Below are positions 8,070-17,272 of a stretch of DNA of 64,000 bases, in pieces; within the stretch, counting starts at the first letter, position 1, and each line of letters starts with the position of its first letter. Both the position numbers and the translations under genes were made by a program. Below the pieces are notes generated by a model, which did not search any database, had not been told where the DNA came from, and worked only from the letters and a program-made list of their open reading frames with translations. Origin of the DNA: AV80 sp035536995 (GTDB taxonomy: Bacteria; Verrucomicrobiota; Verrucomicrobiia; Chthoniobacterales; UBA10450); the NCBI GenBank assembly GCA_035536995.1, contig DATLNB010000023.1, positions 62,001-126,000 on the forward strand, in the 5' to 3' direction.

Positions 8070-9872
8070 ATGTCTGAGAATGTTCGACGAGTCCGGCGAA
8101 AGCGTCGGGTGAAACGGGTTCACAGTCGTCGGCTGGTTTTTACCCCGGCCCGGCTCGCTGTCTGCGGCGCCTCGCTCATCGCTGGGTTCACCTTCGGTTA
8201 TGTTCTTCTGACTTATGGTCCCCAGGCCTACGGCCGGTGGAAGGAGGCCCGTCTGCTCCGCGAAGCTTCCACCTTCCTGGCGAAAGAAGATTTCGATAGC
8301 GCTACCCGGACGGCGCGCGCGGTTCTGCAGATCCACCCCGATTCGCTGGCCGCGTATTATGTTCTGGCCGAGTCGAGCGAAAAACAAAACCGGCCTGAAA
8401 CGGTGGCGTGGCGGTCGCAGATCGCGCGGCTCCAGCCCGGCGTCGATAGTCAGCTGAACCTGGCCTCTGCCGCCCTTCGATTTGGCCGGCTCGATACCGC
8501 ACGGAAAGCGCTGGAGGTTGTCCCGCCGGCGCAGCGAGACCGCGCCGCGTATCATGTCGTGGCTGGTTGGCTGGCCCGCGCGCAAGGCAACGATGCCGAC
8601 GTCGAGATGCATTTTGCCGCAGCCGTGGAGCAGGAACCTGCCAACGACCTTTATCAATTTAATCTCGCCGTCCTGCGCATTCGTTCACCAGCTCCTGAGA
8701 AGAGCGACGAAGCGCGGAAAGTTCTCGAACGTTTGAGCAAGGTCCCGGCGTTTCGCGCCGGCTGTTTGCGCTCGCTCCTGAGCGACGCCGTGCAACACGA
8801 TGAGCTCGAGCGCGCCGATACGCTTGCCCAGGAATTGCAGATGAGCCAGCAGGTCACGTTTTCTGATTATCTGCTTTGCCTCGAATTTTATCGGAAGTTG
8901 AACCAGCAGAAGTTCGCCGCCCTCCTCGAGAAAGTGAAACCGGTGGCGGCGCGCAATCCCCCCGATCTGGCGCTTCTCATGGATTGGCTGAACAAGAACG
9001 GCCTCGGCTCAGAAGTCCTGAAGTGGATGGAAAAATTGCCGTCGGAAACGGCGACCGTGCCGCCGCCTGCCATCTCGATCGCTGATGCTTTTGCCGAGGC
9101 CAAGAACTGGTCGCGTTTAAAGCGCTGGACCCGGACCGGCGCCTGGGGCGACGCTGAATATCTGCGACTCGCCTATCAGGCCTACAGCTCAAAGCAGGCG
9201 CGCCAGAGTTCCTCCGATGCCGAATTTTCCGCGCTTTGGCGGTCCGCGGAGCGCGCGGCCGCGGAGAAACCGGAGCGCGAGCTTGTTCTGGCACGGCTGG
9301 CTTCGAAGTGGAATCTCCCGGCGGAAGCCGAGCAGCTTTGGACGCGCGTCTCCAAGGAAGCGCCGATGCGGCGCGAAGCGCTCGATGCGCTTTTTCGAAT
9401 TTACCGGACTAACAACGACCTGCCGAGTCTGTACAAGATCGCCCAACGCCTCTACGAAAATTCGCCTAACGAGTCCGGCGTTGCCGCGAATTACGCACGG
9501 CTGGCCTTGTTAGTGGACCAAAACCCAGCCGAAGGCCACCGCATCGCCAAGGAAACGTTCGAGCGCGCGCCCGACGACGTAAACGTGGCCATGACCTACG
9601 CCTTCTCTCTCTATGGCCTGGGCCGGACCGCGGAGGGTATCGAAATCATGAAGAATCTGCCGGCCGAAGGCCTCCGCGATCCGCATGCCGCTGTCTATGC
9701 CGCCATTCTTCTGCTCGACGAAAACGACGCTGCCGGCGCGCGCGAATATATATTGGCGGCCCAGGCCGGCCCGATCTATCCGGAGGAAAAAAAGCTGCTC
9801 GACGAGGCCGTTGCGAAGTCGAAGGCGGCTACGCCAACGCCGGCTCCCACGGCTGGCGCCGTCCCGCCGTGA
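8070..9872 (+). CDS. membrane-anchored TPR-type protein
   Basis: A 600-aa protein with a strongly basic N-terminus (residues 5-32, rich in Arg and Lys), one membrane segment at about 28-50, and a long helical-repeat region of TPR or TPR-like units ('REASTFLAKEDFDSATRTARAVL', 'AYYVLAESSEK'). The C-terminus ends in a Pro/Ala/Thr-rich tail. The basic N-terminus before the helix predicts a cytoplasmic start and a periplasmic repeat domain. A Shine-Dalgarno-like AGGAG lies about 10 bases before the ATG. The function is unknown; similar TPR proteins are common in Verrucomicrobiota. It converges with the Hsp70 gene 13 bp away. Confidence 0.65.
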   Translation: MSENVRRVRRKRRVKRVHSRRLVFTPARLAVCGASLIAGFTFGYVLLTYGPQAYGRWKEARLLREASTFLAKEDFDSATRTARAVLQIHPDSLAAYYVLAESSEKQNRPETVAWRSQIARLQPGVDSQLNLASAALRFGRLDTARKALEVVPPAQRDRAAYHVVAGWLARAQGNDADVEMHFAAAVEQEPANDLYQFNLAVLRIRSPAPEKSDEARKVLERLSKVPAFRAGCLRSLLSDAVQHDELERADTLAQELQMSQQVTFSDYLLCLEFYRKLNQQKFAALLEKVKPVAARNPPDLALLMDWLNKNGLGSEVLKWMEKLPSETATVPPPAISIADAFAEAKNWSRLKRWTRTGAWGDAEYLRLAYQAYSSKQARQSSSDAEFSALWRSAERAAAEKPERELVLARLASKWNLPAEAEQLWTRVSKEAPMRREALDALFRIYRTNNDLPSLYKIAQRLYENSPNESGVAANYARLALLVDQNPAEGHRIAKETFERAPDDVNVAMTYAFSLYGLGRTAEGIEIMKNLPAEGLRDPHAAVYAAILLLDENDAAGAREYILAAQAGPIYPEEKKLLDEAVAKSKAATPTPAPTAGAVPP

Positions 9873-9885
9873 TCGTGCTCGGTTA

Positions 9886-11661
9886 TTAGCGCCCGCGCAT
9901 CGCGCGCTCAACGATCGCTGCCGCCAGCTCCTGGGTAGATTCATCGAGCACCGCGTTCGCGCTTTTCAGTTTTCGCGCGTCGTGCGTCGCCAGGGCGGCT
10001 CGAACCTGCATCGCAGCGTCGTCGATCTTCGCTTTGTCTTCGGGATCAACCGCGCCCCCCATCTGTGCGAACGCCGCAGCCACCGCGCTGAGCATTTCCT
10101 CCGCCTTCAATTTCGTTTCAGTCCAGACCCGTTCGTTCATGTCGTCGAACGCGTGCTCAAGCGACTCGGAGATCATCGCTTCCACCGCCTCGTCCGATAC
10201 GTCCACGGCGCTGTTGATCGCAACCACTTTCTCGGCACCGGTTTTGGTGTCCCGCGCCAGGACACGGAGAATGCCGTTTGCGTCGATCTCAAACTGGACG
10301 CCGACCCGCGCCGCTCCTTTTGGGGCAGGCTCAAATTCGATCTCGAATTCGCCCAGCCGCCAGTTGTCCCGAGCCATCTCGCGCTCGCCCTGCAGCACTT
10401 TGATCGACATCGACCGCTGCTGGTTCACCGCCGTCGTGAACATTTCGCCCGCCTTGACCGGGATGGTTGAATTGCGCGGGATGATCACGTTCATCAGGCC
10501 CCCAAATGTCTCGATGCCTAACGACAGCGGCGTAACATCCAGCAGGACCACATCGCGGATCGCTCCGGACAGGATTCCCGCCTGGATGGTCGCGCCGATC
10601 GCGACGGCTTCATCCGGATTTTGCGAGGTGTTCGGCTCGCGTCCGAAAATCTCGGCCACCATCTGGCGAACCAGGGGCATTCGCGTCATACCGCCTACCA
10701 GAATGACCTCATCGAGGTCGTCCGGTGTCAGCTTCGCATCCGCCAGGGAACGGAGGCAATGGGCCCGAGTTTGCGCGATAATGGGGCGCGCGATTTTTTC
10801 CAGATCTTGTCGCTTCAGCTCGACATGAAAATTGTTGGCGCCCTCGAAAAAAGGAAGCTCGATCGTCGCGCTGTCCTCAGTCGATAGCCGGTGCTTGGCG
10901 GCGATCAATTCCTGGCGGAGTCGCGCCAGACTTTCCGGATTCAGGTTTCCGAAATCCGAAATCGACTCGAGGAGCGCGTTGTCGATGTCGTCGCCGCCCA
11001 ACCGCGTGTTGCCGTTGGTCGCGAGGACCTCGAAGACCCCATTGTTCAATTCCAGGATGGAGATGTCGAATGTGCCTCCGCCCAGATCAAAGACCGCGAT
11101 TTTCGCCTGCGTCTTGAGCTTGTCCAGGCCGTAGGCGAGCGCGGCGGCCGTTGGCTCGTTCACGATCCGTTCCACGCTGAAGCCGGCCAGCTCGCCCGCG
11201 CGCTTGGTCGCGCTCCGTTGGGCGTCATTGAAATATGCCGGCACCGTAATGACGGCGCGATTGACCGCGTGACCGAGCGCCGTCTCCGCGTCGCCCTTCA
11301 GCTTGCGCAAGATCGCCGCGGAAATCTCTTCGGGGGAATACAGCCGCTTTTCGACCACGATCCGGATCGGCTGTCGCAGCTCTCGTGCTATTTCATAGGA
11401 AACCCCGGAATCGTCCGCGCCCAAGTCTTCGCCCCGCAATCCCATGAAACGCTTCACGGAGTAGATCGTCTCGGCTGGTTTCAAGACCACCATTCGGGTA
11501 GCCAGTTGCCCCGCCAACGCTTCACCATCCGTAGGCAGGTAGACGACCGACGGGGTCAAGCGCTCACCATTCCGGTCGGCGAGCAGGATCGGAAAGCCCG
11601 CCTCCATCACGCCGATGAGCGAGTTAGTTGTCCCGAGATCGATGCCGACGATGTCGCTCAT
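9886..11661 (-). CDS. Hsp70 chaperone (DnaK/HscA-like)
   Basis: A 591-aa Hsp70. The N-terminal ATPase begins 'IVGIDLGTTNSLIGV', followed by 'AYFNDAQRSATKRAG', the phosphate-2 loop 'VFDLGGGTFDISILEL' and 'ILVGGMTRMPLV'. The substrate-binding domain starts at the linker 'DVVLLDVTPLSLGIETFGG'. The C-terminal lid is shorter than in DnaK (about 638 aa) and lacks the acidic tail. It folds or remodels proteins in the cytoplasm with a J-protein and nucleotide exchange factor, but no dnaJ, grpE or Isc genes are nearby. It is therefore probably an additional Hsp70, closest to the HscA/DnaK-paralogue type. Confidence 0.85.
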   Translation of the reverse strand: MSDIVGIDLGTTNSLIGVMEAGFPILLADRNGERLTPSVVYLPTDGEALAGQLATRMVVLKPAETIYSVKRFMGLRGEDLGADDSGVSYEIARELRQPIRIVVEKRLYSPEEISAAILRKLKGDAETALGHAVNRAVITVPAYFNDAQRSATKRAGELAGFSVERIVNEPTAAALAYGLDKLKTQAKIAVFDLGGGTFDISILELNNGVFEVLATNGNTRLGGDDIDNALLESISDFGNLNPESLARLRQELIAAKHRLSTEDSATIELPFFEGANNFHVELKRQDLEKIARPIIAQTRAHCLRSLADAKLTPDDLDEVILVGGMTRMPLVRQMVAEIFGREPNTSQNPDEAVAIGATIQAGILSGAIRDVVLLDVTPLSLGIETFGGLMNVIIPRNSTIPVKAGEMFTTAVNQQRSMSIKVLQGEREMARDNWRLGEFEIEFEPAPKGAARVGVQFEIDANGILRVLARDTKTGAEKVVAINSAVDVSDEAVEAMISESLEHAFDDMNERVWTETKLKAEEMLSAVAAAFAQMGGAVDPEDKAKIDDAAMQVRAALATHDARKLKSANAVLDESTQELAAAIVERAMRGR

Positions 11662-11968
11662 TCAGAAGAATCTTCGGTCTACCCCGCCGTGGCATCAACC
11701 CATGTCCGTCTTGCGCTGATCAGCCACAAAGCCGGGAGACACGTCGCACCGCCCAGAGCCCCGCAGAATCTTGACGGCTTAAAGCCGTCAAGATCATAAC
11801 GCGCCGGATGTGGGTGCCAGCGTTAGCTTTGGTGTGGAGCAACGCGACGTGAGGACAGACACGCCAATCGGTTCTTGACGGCTTAAAGCCGTCAAGTTCG
11901 GGCAGGCGACCGAAGGGGGTATCCGAAACCATCCGAGCCTGCCCGGCCGGGTTCTTGCGGACGGGCTG
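11662..11968. repeat. intergenic gap with two copies of a 23-bp palindrome (family F)
   Basis: This 307-bp gap holds two identical near-perfect palindromes at 11770-11792 and 11874-11896, each with arms CTTGACGGCTT and AAGCCGTCAAG. They are 104 bp apart and in the same orientation. Neither has a T-tract, so they are not typical terminators. Nothing else is recognised in the gap. Confidence 0.8.
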
Positions 11969-13138
11969 TTAGTCTTTGTATGGATCGACAATGTCTTTGC
12001 CCGCCATGGCCACGCCGAGTGGCGTCAGCGTGTGCAAAATCCGAATTGTCCCTGCGTGGGCAGCGAGGACTTCCGGTAACCGCCGATACGCCTGCGGCGC
12101 TTCATCCAGGTCGCCTCCGCGCAGGACGACGTTCTTGTCCGCTATCCACTTCATCATCTCATCGTGCCGAACGAGGCCTTCCTGCCTGATCCGTTTTCCA
12201 CCGACCTTCACGAATTTCCCTTTGGCGGCCGTCCGCGACATGATTCGGCCCGCGCCGTGCACAGTTGAGAAAAGCGCGTCTCGGGAGTCCGGCGAGTCGA
12301 TGCCTTCGATGATGACTGCGTCGTCGCCCATGCTGCCGCCGACGAATCCTTTCTGGCCGGGAAATGCGGGCGTCGCGCCTTTTCGGACGACCCAGTATTG
12401 CCGTCCGCCGTGTTCTTCGCGCCAGGCGAAGTTGTGATGGTTGTGGACTTCTTCCACGACATTGGCGCGCAGAATTCCGCGAACAACGTGGCGCGCCACT
12501 GCTTCGCGTCCGGCATACGCGTAACGGCCGGCAAGCATCATCGCGGCGATGTAATCCTCGCCCAGCGCCGAAGATTCCGTCACCACGGTCGGCGGAACAT
12601 CCATTCCATCCTTGCCGCCTGCCGCTTTCAGGAAATGCGTCGCGGTTTTGTGGCCGAGGCCCCGCGACCCAAAGTGCACGCCAACCCACACTGTTTCCGA
12701 TTCGTCCGCAAAGATATCCACGTAATGATTGCCGCCGCCGACCGTGCCGAGCTGGCTCGCGGCAGTCTGCTTAAGTTCACGCAAGGGGGAGAGCTTCCAG
12801 GCTGGATCGTCAAACAGGTCGTGGTCGATCCTCGTTTTGCTTCCCTGGCCGATACCGAACGAGATATCGCCGACGACGTCGTTCATGATCGCCTCCATGG
12901 CGGGCTGAATCTGCGCGCGGGTCGCGTCAGTCCGGATCGCGAGGTTGCCGCAGGCAATGTCGAAGCCGACGCCGGATAGCGAAATCTTGTCGGTATAAGC
13001 AACGACGCCGCCGATGGGCTGGGCATAACCTTTGTGGCCATCTGCGCACAACACGCCTCGCTCGCCCCCGGCCGCTACGCAGCGCTCGATCTGGGCAATG
13101 GTCGCGTCGTCATGCGTTCCAAAAATTTTCGTCGTCAT
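11969..13138 (-). CDS. rtcB: RtcB-family RNA ligase
   Basis: A 389-aa RtcB protein, which joins RNA ends carrying 2',3'-cyclic phosphate or 3'-phosphate to 5'-OH using GTP and Mn2+. The metal site includes the Cys of 'VGFDIACGN' and the His residues of 'VHNHHNF'; 'STVHGAGRIMSR' contains the His that is guanylated in characterised members. The length is near that of E. coli RtcB (408 aa). The ATG at 13138 is chosen because it overlaps the stop of the upstream 2H phosphoesterase gene (4-bp ATGA overlap); a longer in-frame version up to 13168 would extend further into that gene. No RtcR regulator or archease is adjacent. Confidence 0.92.
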   Translation of the reverse strand: MTTKIFGTHDDATIAQIERCVAAGGERGVLCADGHKGYAQPIGGVVAYTDKISLSGVGFDIACGNLAIRTDATRAQIQPAMEAIMNDVVGDISFGIGQGSKTRIDHDLFDDPAWKLSPLRELKQTAASQLGTVGGGNHYVDIFADESETVWVGVHFGSRGLGHKTATHFLKAAGGKDGMDVPPTVVTESSALGEDYIAAMMLAGRYAYAGREAVARHVVRGILRANVVEEVHNHHNFAWREEHGGRQYWVVRKGATPAFPGQKGFVGGSMGDDAVIIEGIDSPDSRDALFSTVHGAGRIMSRTAAKGKFVKVGGKRIRQEGLVRHDEMMKWIADKNVVLRGGDLDEAPQAYRRLPEVLAAHAGTIRILHTLTPLGVAMAGKDIVDPYKD

Positions 13139-13671
13139 TGGAGCTTCGCCTCCGCGATCACCTGCCACGCCTCGACCTCCCGGCGCGATCTGATATCGGC
13201 CGGGCTCAAGACGGCTTTGACGGATTCGAAGGTCACCTCGCGAAAGGGAAGGCTGAGCTCAGCCGCAAGAGCTGCTTTTTCGGCGACTGGCAATTCCTTG
13301 TAAAGAAGACTCAGGTGCGGATCGATCTCGTATTTGTCATGGGAGTTTGAGGCCGCATTGAACCTTGCGTTCAATGCCGCGACGCCTTCGTCGGGATCGA
13401 ACTGGATGAACAGCGTCTTGGTGAACTCCTCCGAGTGACCGATGCCGGCGACCCTAGGGTGGCAGAAGTTCGCACCCGCTACGGCACGCACGAGTAAGTC
13501 TGCAGCGTTGTCGGTTTCTGCACCGGCCGCAAAAAGCGTCACGTGCGGTTCGAAGACAGGCGCGTCGAATCGCTCCGCGAAATCGGCAATCAACATCACA
13601 AAATGGCTCCGCGTCGGTTCCGCCGGCATCAACCAGTAGGTCAGAATCTGTCTTTGTGATTGCGCGCTCAT
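13135..13671 (-). CDS. 2H phosphoesterase (2'-5' RNA ligase / cyclic phosphodiesterase family)
   Basis: A 178-aa protein with the two 2H-family motifs, 'EPHVTLF' and 'DPHLSLLY' (H-x-T and H-x-S), about 80 residues apart. These form the twin-His active site that acts on 2',3'-cyclic phosphates or 2'-5' RNA linkages. It is closest to the plant/bacterial cyclic phosphodiesterase (CPDase) type rather than classical ThpR/LigT. Its stop overlaps the start of rtcB, so the two are likely translated together and both act on RNA 3' ends. An in-frame start further upstream (13710) exists, but the ATG at 13671 gives the usual length. Confidence 0.8.
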   Translation of the reverse strand: MSAQSQRQILTYWLMPAEPTRSHFVMLIADFAERFDAPVFEPHVTLFAAGAETDNAADLLVRAVAGANFCHPRVAGIGHSEEFTKTLFIQFDPDEGVAALNARFNAASNSHDKYEIDPHLSLLYKELPVAEKAALAAELSLPFREVTFESVKAVLSPADIRSRREVEAWQVIAEAKLQ

Positions 13672-13768
13672 TCGCCAGTCCAACGGTTCCGTAAGCCGAC
13701 GCGGTTTCAAATTTCGTCGCGCTTTATCGGCGGTTTGGAAAGCGCCGCTCCCTGGCTACTGTAGCGCG

Positions 13769-14131
13769 ATGCCGACCAATGTTCTTGGAACCGACCTGAA
13801 ATGTTGTTGCCGCGACCCCATGACCGGATTCTACCGCGACGGCTATTGCCGGACCGGGCCGGAGGACGTCGGTCTTCACACCGTTTGCGTTCAAGTTACC
13901 GAGGAATTCCTCGATTTTTCGGTTCTGGATGGAAACGATCTTGTGACCCCGATGCCGGAGTGGGGTTTTCCCGGATTGAAACCGGGCGACCGCTGGTGCG
14001 TTTGCGTGACCCGGTGGAAAGCGGCGCTCGAACGCGGCCGGGCGGCGCCGATTGACCTGGAAGCGACCCATTCGTCCGTTCTCGAATTCGTCGACCTGGC
14101 GGACCTGAAAGCGCACGCGATCAAGGATTGA
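13769..14131 (+). CDS. DUF2237 family protein
   Basis: A 120-aa protein matching DUF2237: 'NVLGTDLKCCCRDPMTGFYRDG' at the N-terminus with clustered Cys residues, then 'TEEFLDFS..GNDLVTPMPEWGFPGLKPGDRWCVCVTRWKAAL' (spaced). The family is small, cytoplasmic and of unknown biochemical role. The conserved Cys and Asp residues suggest metal or nucleophile chemistry, but that is speculation. Its stop codon overlaps the ATG of the following permease by one base (14131), so they are probably one operon. Confidence 0.88.
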   Translation: MPTNVLGTDLKCCCRDPMTGFYRDGYCRTGPEDVGLHTVCVQVTEEFLDFSVLDGNDLVTPMPEWGFPGLKPGDRWCVCVTRWKAALERGRAAPIDLEATHSSVLEFVDLADLKAHAIKD

Positions 14132-15426
14132 TGAAACTCCCGTTTAGTTTCTTTCTCGCCTTACGGTACCTGAAACCGAAGCGGACGTTTGTCTCGATCA
14201 TCACCCTGATTTCGATGGTCGGAGTGATGCTGGGCGTCACGGTGCTGATCGTTGTCATCTCAGTGATGACCGGCTTCGACCGAGAGCTCCGGCAGAAAGT
14301 GGTGGATTGGGACGCCCACATCCTGGTGACGAGCGAGGACGTCCTGCGTGATTGGCGCGACCTGACGGTGAAGATCCGCTCGACACCGGAAGTCGTCGGA
14401 ACGGCGCCGTATGTTCAGGGACCGGTGATCGTCGAGTTTCAGCATCAACGCCTCGCGCCGCTGATGCGCGGAATCGATCCGGTCGAGGAAGAGAAAGTGG
14501 TGGACCTGAAAAAGTTCATCAAGCGCGGGGCCCTGGATCTCGATGGGGATTCCGCGGTGCTGGGAGTAGAGCTGGCTCGCAAGCTCCACATCGATGTCGG
14601 GGACAAGCTGACGATTTATTCGCCGGGTAACCTGGGCGAAATCCTGGATGGAATTAAGGAGCTCGAAAAGACGCCTCAAGGCGAAGGTGAGCGCCAGGCG
14701 ATCGATAAATTGCGCGAGGTAGTTCTGCCAAAGGAGCTGACCGTCACCGGCATTTTTGAGACCGGACATTACCTGCACGATTCCGAGTTTCTTCTTGTCC
14801 CGATTTTTATCGGCCAGGAGCTTTACGGCCTGGGCGACAGTCTCCACGGGCTCACGGTGAAAACGGTCGATCCTTACGGGGCCGAAGCGGTGAAGCGCCG
14901 GATCGAGCCGTTCCTCCAGCCGCCCCAGTTTGCCCAAACCTGGATCGATATGAACAACCAGTTCTTCGAAGCCGTCCGGCTCGAGCGAACGGTGATGTTT
15001 TTCCTGCTCTTCTTTATCGTTGTCGTGGCGGCCTTCGGAATCATGAACACCCTGATCACGGTCACGGTTCAAAAGACGCGCGACATTGGGATCATGAAAG
15101 CGATCGGGGCAAACATCGCCCAGATCGTGGGCGTGTTTTTGGGGCAGGGGATCATCGTCGGTTTCTTCGGGACGCTGGCGGGGCTCGGGCTTGGAATGAC
15201 CCTGGTTCGTTACCGCAATGAATTCAGCCAATGGCTTGCTAATACCGCCGGCATCGAAGTGTTCCCGAAACAGGTTTATCAATTTTCGCAGTTGCCCGCC
15301 GAAGTGATCCCGCGCGACGTCGCGATCATCTGCATCGGCGCGTTCCTGATCTGTTGCATCTTTGCTTTCCTGCCGGCCTATCGAGCGGCGCGGCTCGATC
15401 CCGTGAAGGCGCTGAGGTACGAGTAG
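14131..15426 (+). CDS. LolC/LolE-type lipoprotein-releasing ABC permease
   Basis: A 431-aa FtsX-family permease. The first membrane helix follows 'LALRYLKPKRTFVSIITLISMVGVMLGV', the hallmark of LolC/LolE. A periplasmic MacB-like domain spans about residues 50-275, and three C-terminal helices begin at 'MFFLLFFIVVVAAFGIMNTL', with 'TRDIGIMKAIGA' and the final 'LPAYRAARLDPVKALRYE'. With LolD ATPase it extracts lipoproteins from the inner membrane for transfer to LolA. The ATPase gene is not in this window. The start at 14131 overlaps the DUF2237 stop by one base. Confidence 0.9.
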   Translation: MKLPFSFFLALRYLKPKRTFVSIITLISMVGVMLGVTVLIVVISVMTGFDRELRQKVVDWDAHILVTSEDVLRDWRDLTVKIRSTPEVVGTAPYVQGPVIVEFQHQRLAPLMRGIDPVEEEKVVDLKKFIKRGALDLDGDSAVLGVELARKLHIDVGDKLTIYSPGNLGEILDGIKELEKTPQGEGERQAIDKLREVVLPKELTVTGIFETGHYLHDSEFLLVPIFIGQELYGLGDSLHGLTVKTVDPYGAEAVKRRIEPFLQPPQFAQTWIDMNNQFFEAVRLERTVMFFLLFFIVVVAAFGIMNTLITVTVQKTRDIGIMKAIGANIAQIVGVFLGQGIIVGFFGTLAGLGLGMTLVRYRNEFSQWLANTAGIEVFPKQVYQFSQLPAEVIPRDVAIICIGAFLICCIFAFLPAYRAARLDPVKALRYE

Positions 15427-15430
15427 CTGG

Positions 15431-15499
15431 AGCCGGGATCGGTGATCCCGGCCGGGCTTGCGCGTGTGCCTACAGCGGGGATCGACGATCCCGGCTACA
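15431..15499. repeat. palindromic element pair, family A (AGCCGGGATC type)
   Basis: Two hairpins lie between the LolC-like gene and the GGT gene: AGCCGGGATC/GATCCCGGC at 15431-15452 and GGGGATC/GATCCCGGCT at 15477-15496, the second followed by ACA. A third copy of the same core is at 46089-46111. They can also pair with each other as a larger stem. There is no T-tract. Confidence 0.75.
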
Positions 15500-15517
15500 A
15501 CTGTGCTATCGTCGTCA

Positions 15518-17248
15518 ATGAACCGAGTCGGTTTCGTTGCTTTCCTGCTCGCCATCAGCCCGTGGCCGCTCCACGCCCAGATCGACCGCATCACCGGCAA
15601 ACCATTCGCCACTCGCTCGGAAGTTCTTGGCCGGCACGGGATGGTTTGCACGAGTGTCCCACTCGCGACGCAGGTCGGTCTCGAGATATTGAAACGGGGC
15701 GGCAGCGCGGTGGACGCGGCCATTGCGGCGAACGCAACACTTGGCCTCATGGAACCGGTCTCGAACGGGATCGGCGGCGATCTGTTCGCGATCGTTTACA
15801 GCGCGAAAGAGAACAAACTTTATGGGTTGAACGGCAGCGGCCGTTCTCCGCTCGGGCTCAGTTACGATCAGATGAAAGCCGAGCTGGAAAAACTGAAGCG
15901 CAAAACAATTCCGCCGCGCGGAATGCTGCCGATCAGCGTGCCAGGCACCGTGGATGCCTGGGCCGAGCTCCATAAAAGATTCGGGAAACTAAAGCTCAGC
16001 GAAGACCTCGCGCCTGCGGCGGCCTACGCCGACGAAGGTTTCCCAGTCACGGAGTTAATCGCTCATTACTGGCGTTTCGGCCCCGAGCTATACAAAGACC
16101 TCCCAGGCGCATTCCTCGAGACCTACACTCTCGACGGCAAAGGCCGCACGCCCGCGAAGGGCGAGATCTTCAAGAATCCTGCTCTCGCAAAAACCCTGCG
16201 GTTGATCGGCGAGAAAGGGCGCGACGGTTTTTACAAAGGCGAAGTCGCGGACAAAATCGACGCCTTCATGCAGGCCAACGGCGGGTTTCTCCGCAAAGCC
16301 GACCTCGAGAAACATACTTCCAGCTGGGTCGATCCGGTCTCGGTAAACTATCGCGGCTACGACGTTTTCGAGCTGCCGCCGAACGGGCAGGGGATCGCAG
16401 CGCTTCAAATGTTGAATATCCTCGAGGGCTTCGACCTGAAATCGCTGGGATATAATTCCCCGACTGCACTTCACGCGATGATCGAGGCGAAGAAGCTAGC
16501 CTGGGCCGATCGCGCGAAGTTCTACGCCGACCCCGCCTTCACCAAAATTCCGCTGGCTGGATTGCTTGCGAAACCCTACGCAGCCGAACGGCGGAAGTTG
16601 ATCGACCCGAACCGCGCAGCGAAGAAGATTGCGCCGGGCAATCCCGCGTTGAAAGACGGCGACACTATCTACATGTGCACCGCGGACGATGAGGGCAACA
16701 TGGTCAGCCTGATCCAAAGCAATTACCGCGGGATGGGCAGCGGCATTGTCGTTCCCGGACTTGGTTTCATGTTCCAGGATCGTGGCGAGCTGTTTTCCAT
16801 GGAGCCCGGGCACGCGAACGTTTATGCGCCGGGCAAGCGTCCGTTCCACACCATCATTCCCGGATTCGTCATGAAAGACCAAAAGCCGTGGCTGGCGTTC
16901 GGTGTCATGGGCGGCGGGATGCAGCCGCAGGGCCATGTCCAGGTGCTGACCAACATGATCGACTTCAACATGGGAGTGCAGGAGGCCGGGGACGCGTCCC
17001 GTTGGCAACACGAAGGCGACAGCGAGCCAACGGGCGAAATGCTAACGGAGACCGGAGGCTACGTGAATGTCGAGAGCGGCGTGCCTTACGAATCAGTCCG
17101 CGAGCTGAAGAAGAAAGGCCACGATATTCGTTCCGACGTCGGTGGATATGGCGGTTACCAGGCGATCAAAGTCGAAATGCACGACGGCCAGCGCGTCTAT
17201 GTCGGCGCGAGCGAAAGCCGCAAAGATGGTCAGGCCGCCGGCTACTGA
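15518..17248 (+). CDS. ggt: gamma-glutamyltransferase (glutathione hydrolase)
   Basis: A 576-aa Ntn-hydrolase proenzyme that cleaves the gamma-glutamyl bond of glutathione and related peptides in the periplasm. A signal peptide (residues 1-20, ending 'PWPLHAQ') is followed by the large-subunit start 'GMVCTSVPLATQVGLEILKRGGSAVDAAIA'. The autoprocessing site and catalytic Thr are in 'KDGDTIYMCTADDEGN', where Thr becomes residue 1 of the small subunit; 'NNGMGSG'-like loop 'NYRGMGSG' and 'FMFQDRG' follow. The ATG at 15518 is chosen for its signal peptide. The family A palindromes lie directly upstream, and the LigD-type gene follows after 24 bp. Confidence 0.92.
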   Translation: MNRVGFVAFLLAISPWPLHAQIDRITGKPFATRSEVLGRHGMVCTSVPLATQVGLEILKRGGSAVDAAIAANATLGLMEPVSNGIGGDLFAIVYSAKENKLYGLNGSGRSPLGLSYDQMKAELEKLKRKTIPPRGMLPISVPGTVDAWAELHKRFGKLKLSEDLAPAAAYADEGFPVTELIAHYWRFGPELYKDLPGAFLETYTLDGKGRTPAKGEIFKNPALAKTLRLIGEKGRDGFYKGEVADKIDAFMQANGGFLRKADLEKHTSSWVDPVSVNYRGYDVFELPPNGQGIAALQMLNILEGFDLKSLGYNSPTALHAMIEAKKLAWADRAKFYADPAFTKIPLAGLLAKPYAAERRKLIDPNRAAKKIAPGNPALKDGDTIYMCTADDEGNMVSLIQSNYRGMGSGIVVPGLGFMFQDRGELFSMEPGHANVYAPGKRPFHTIIPGFVMKDQKPWLAFGVMGGGMQPQGHVQVLTNMIDFNMGVQEAGDASRWQHEGDSEPTGEMLTETGGYVNVESGVPYESVRELKKKGHDIRSDVGGYGGYQAIKVEMHDGQRVYVGASESRKDGQAAGY

Positions 17249-17272
17249 TCGCGCGAATCTCTTTCAGCACAT

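Noticed and set aside
9685..10470. A 261-codon plus-strand frame opposite the Hsp70 gene.
   Set aside because: It is an Arg-rich shadow of the conserved Hsp70 coding frame.
14260..15750. A 496-codon open frame on the minus strand, opposite the LolC-like gene.
   Set aside because: Its product is Arg/His/Asp-rich with no recognisable motif, while the plus strand encodes a clear LolC/E permease. Long antisense frames are common in DNA of this base composition.
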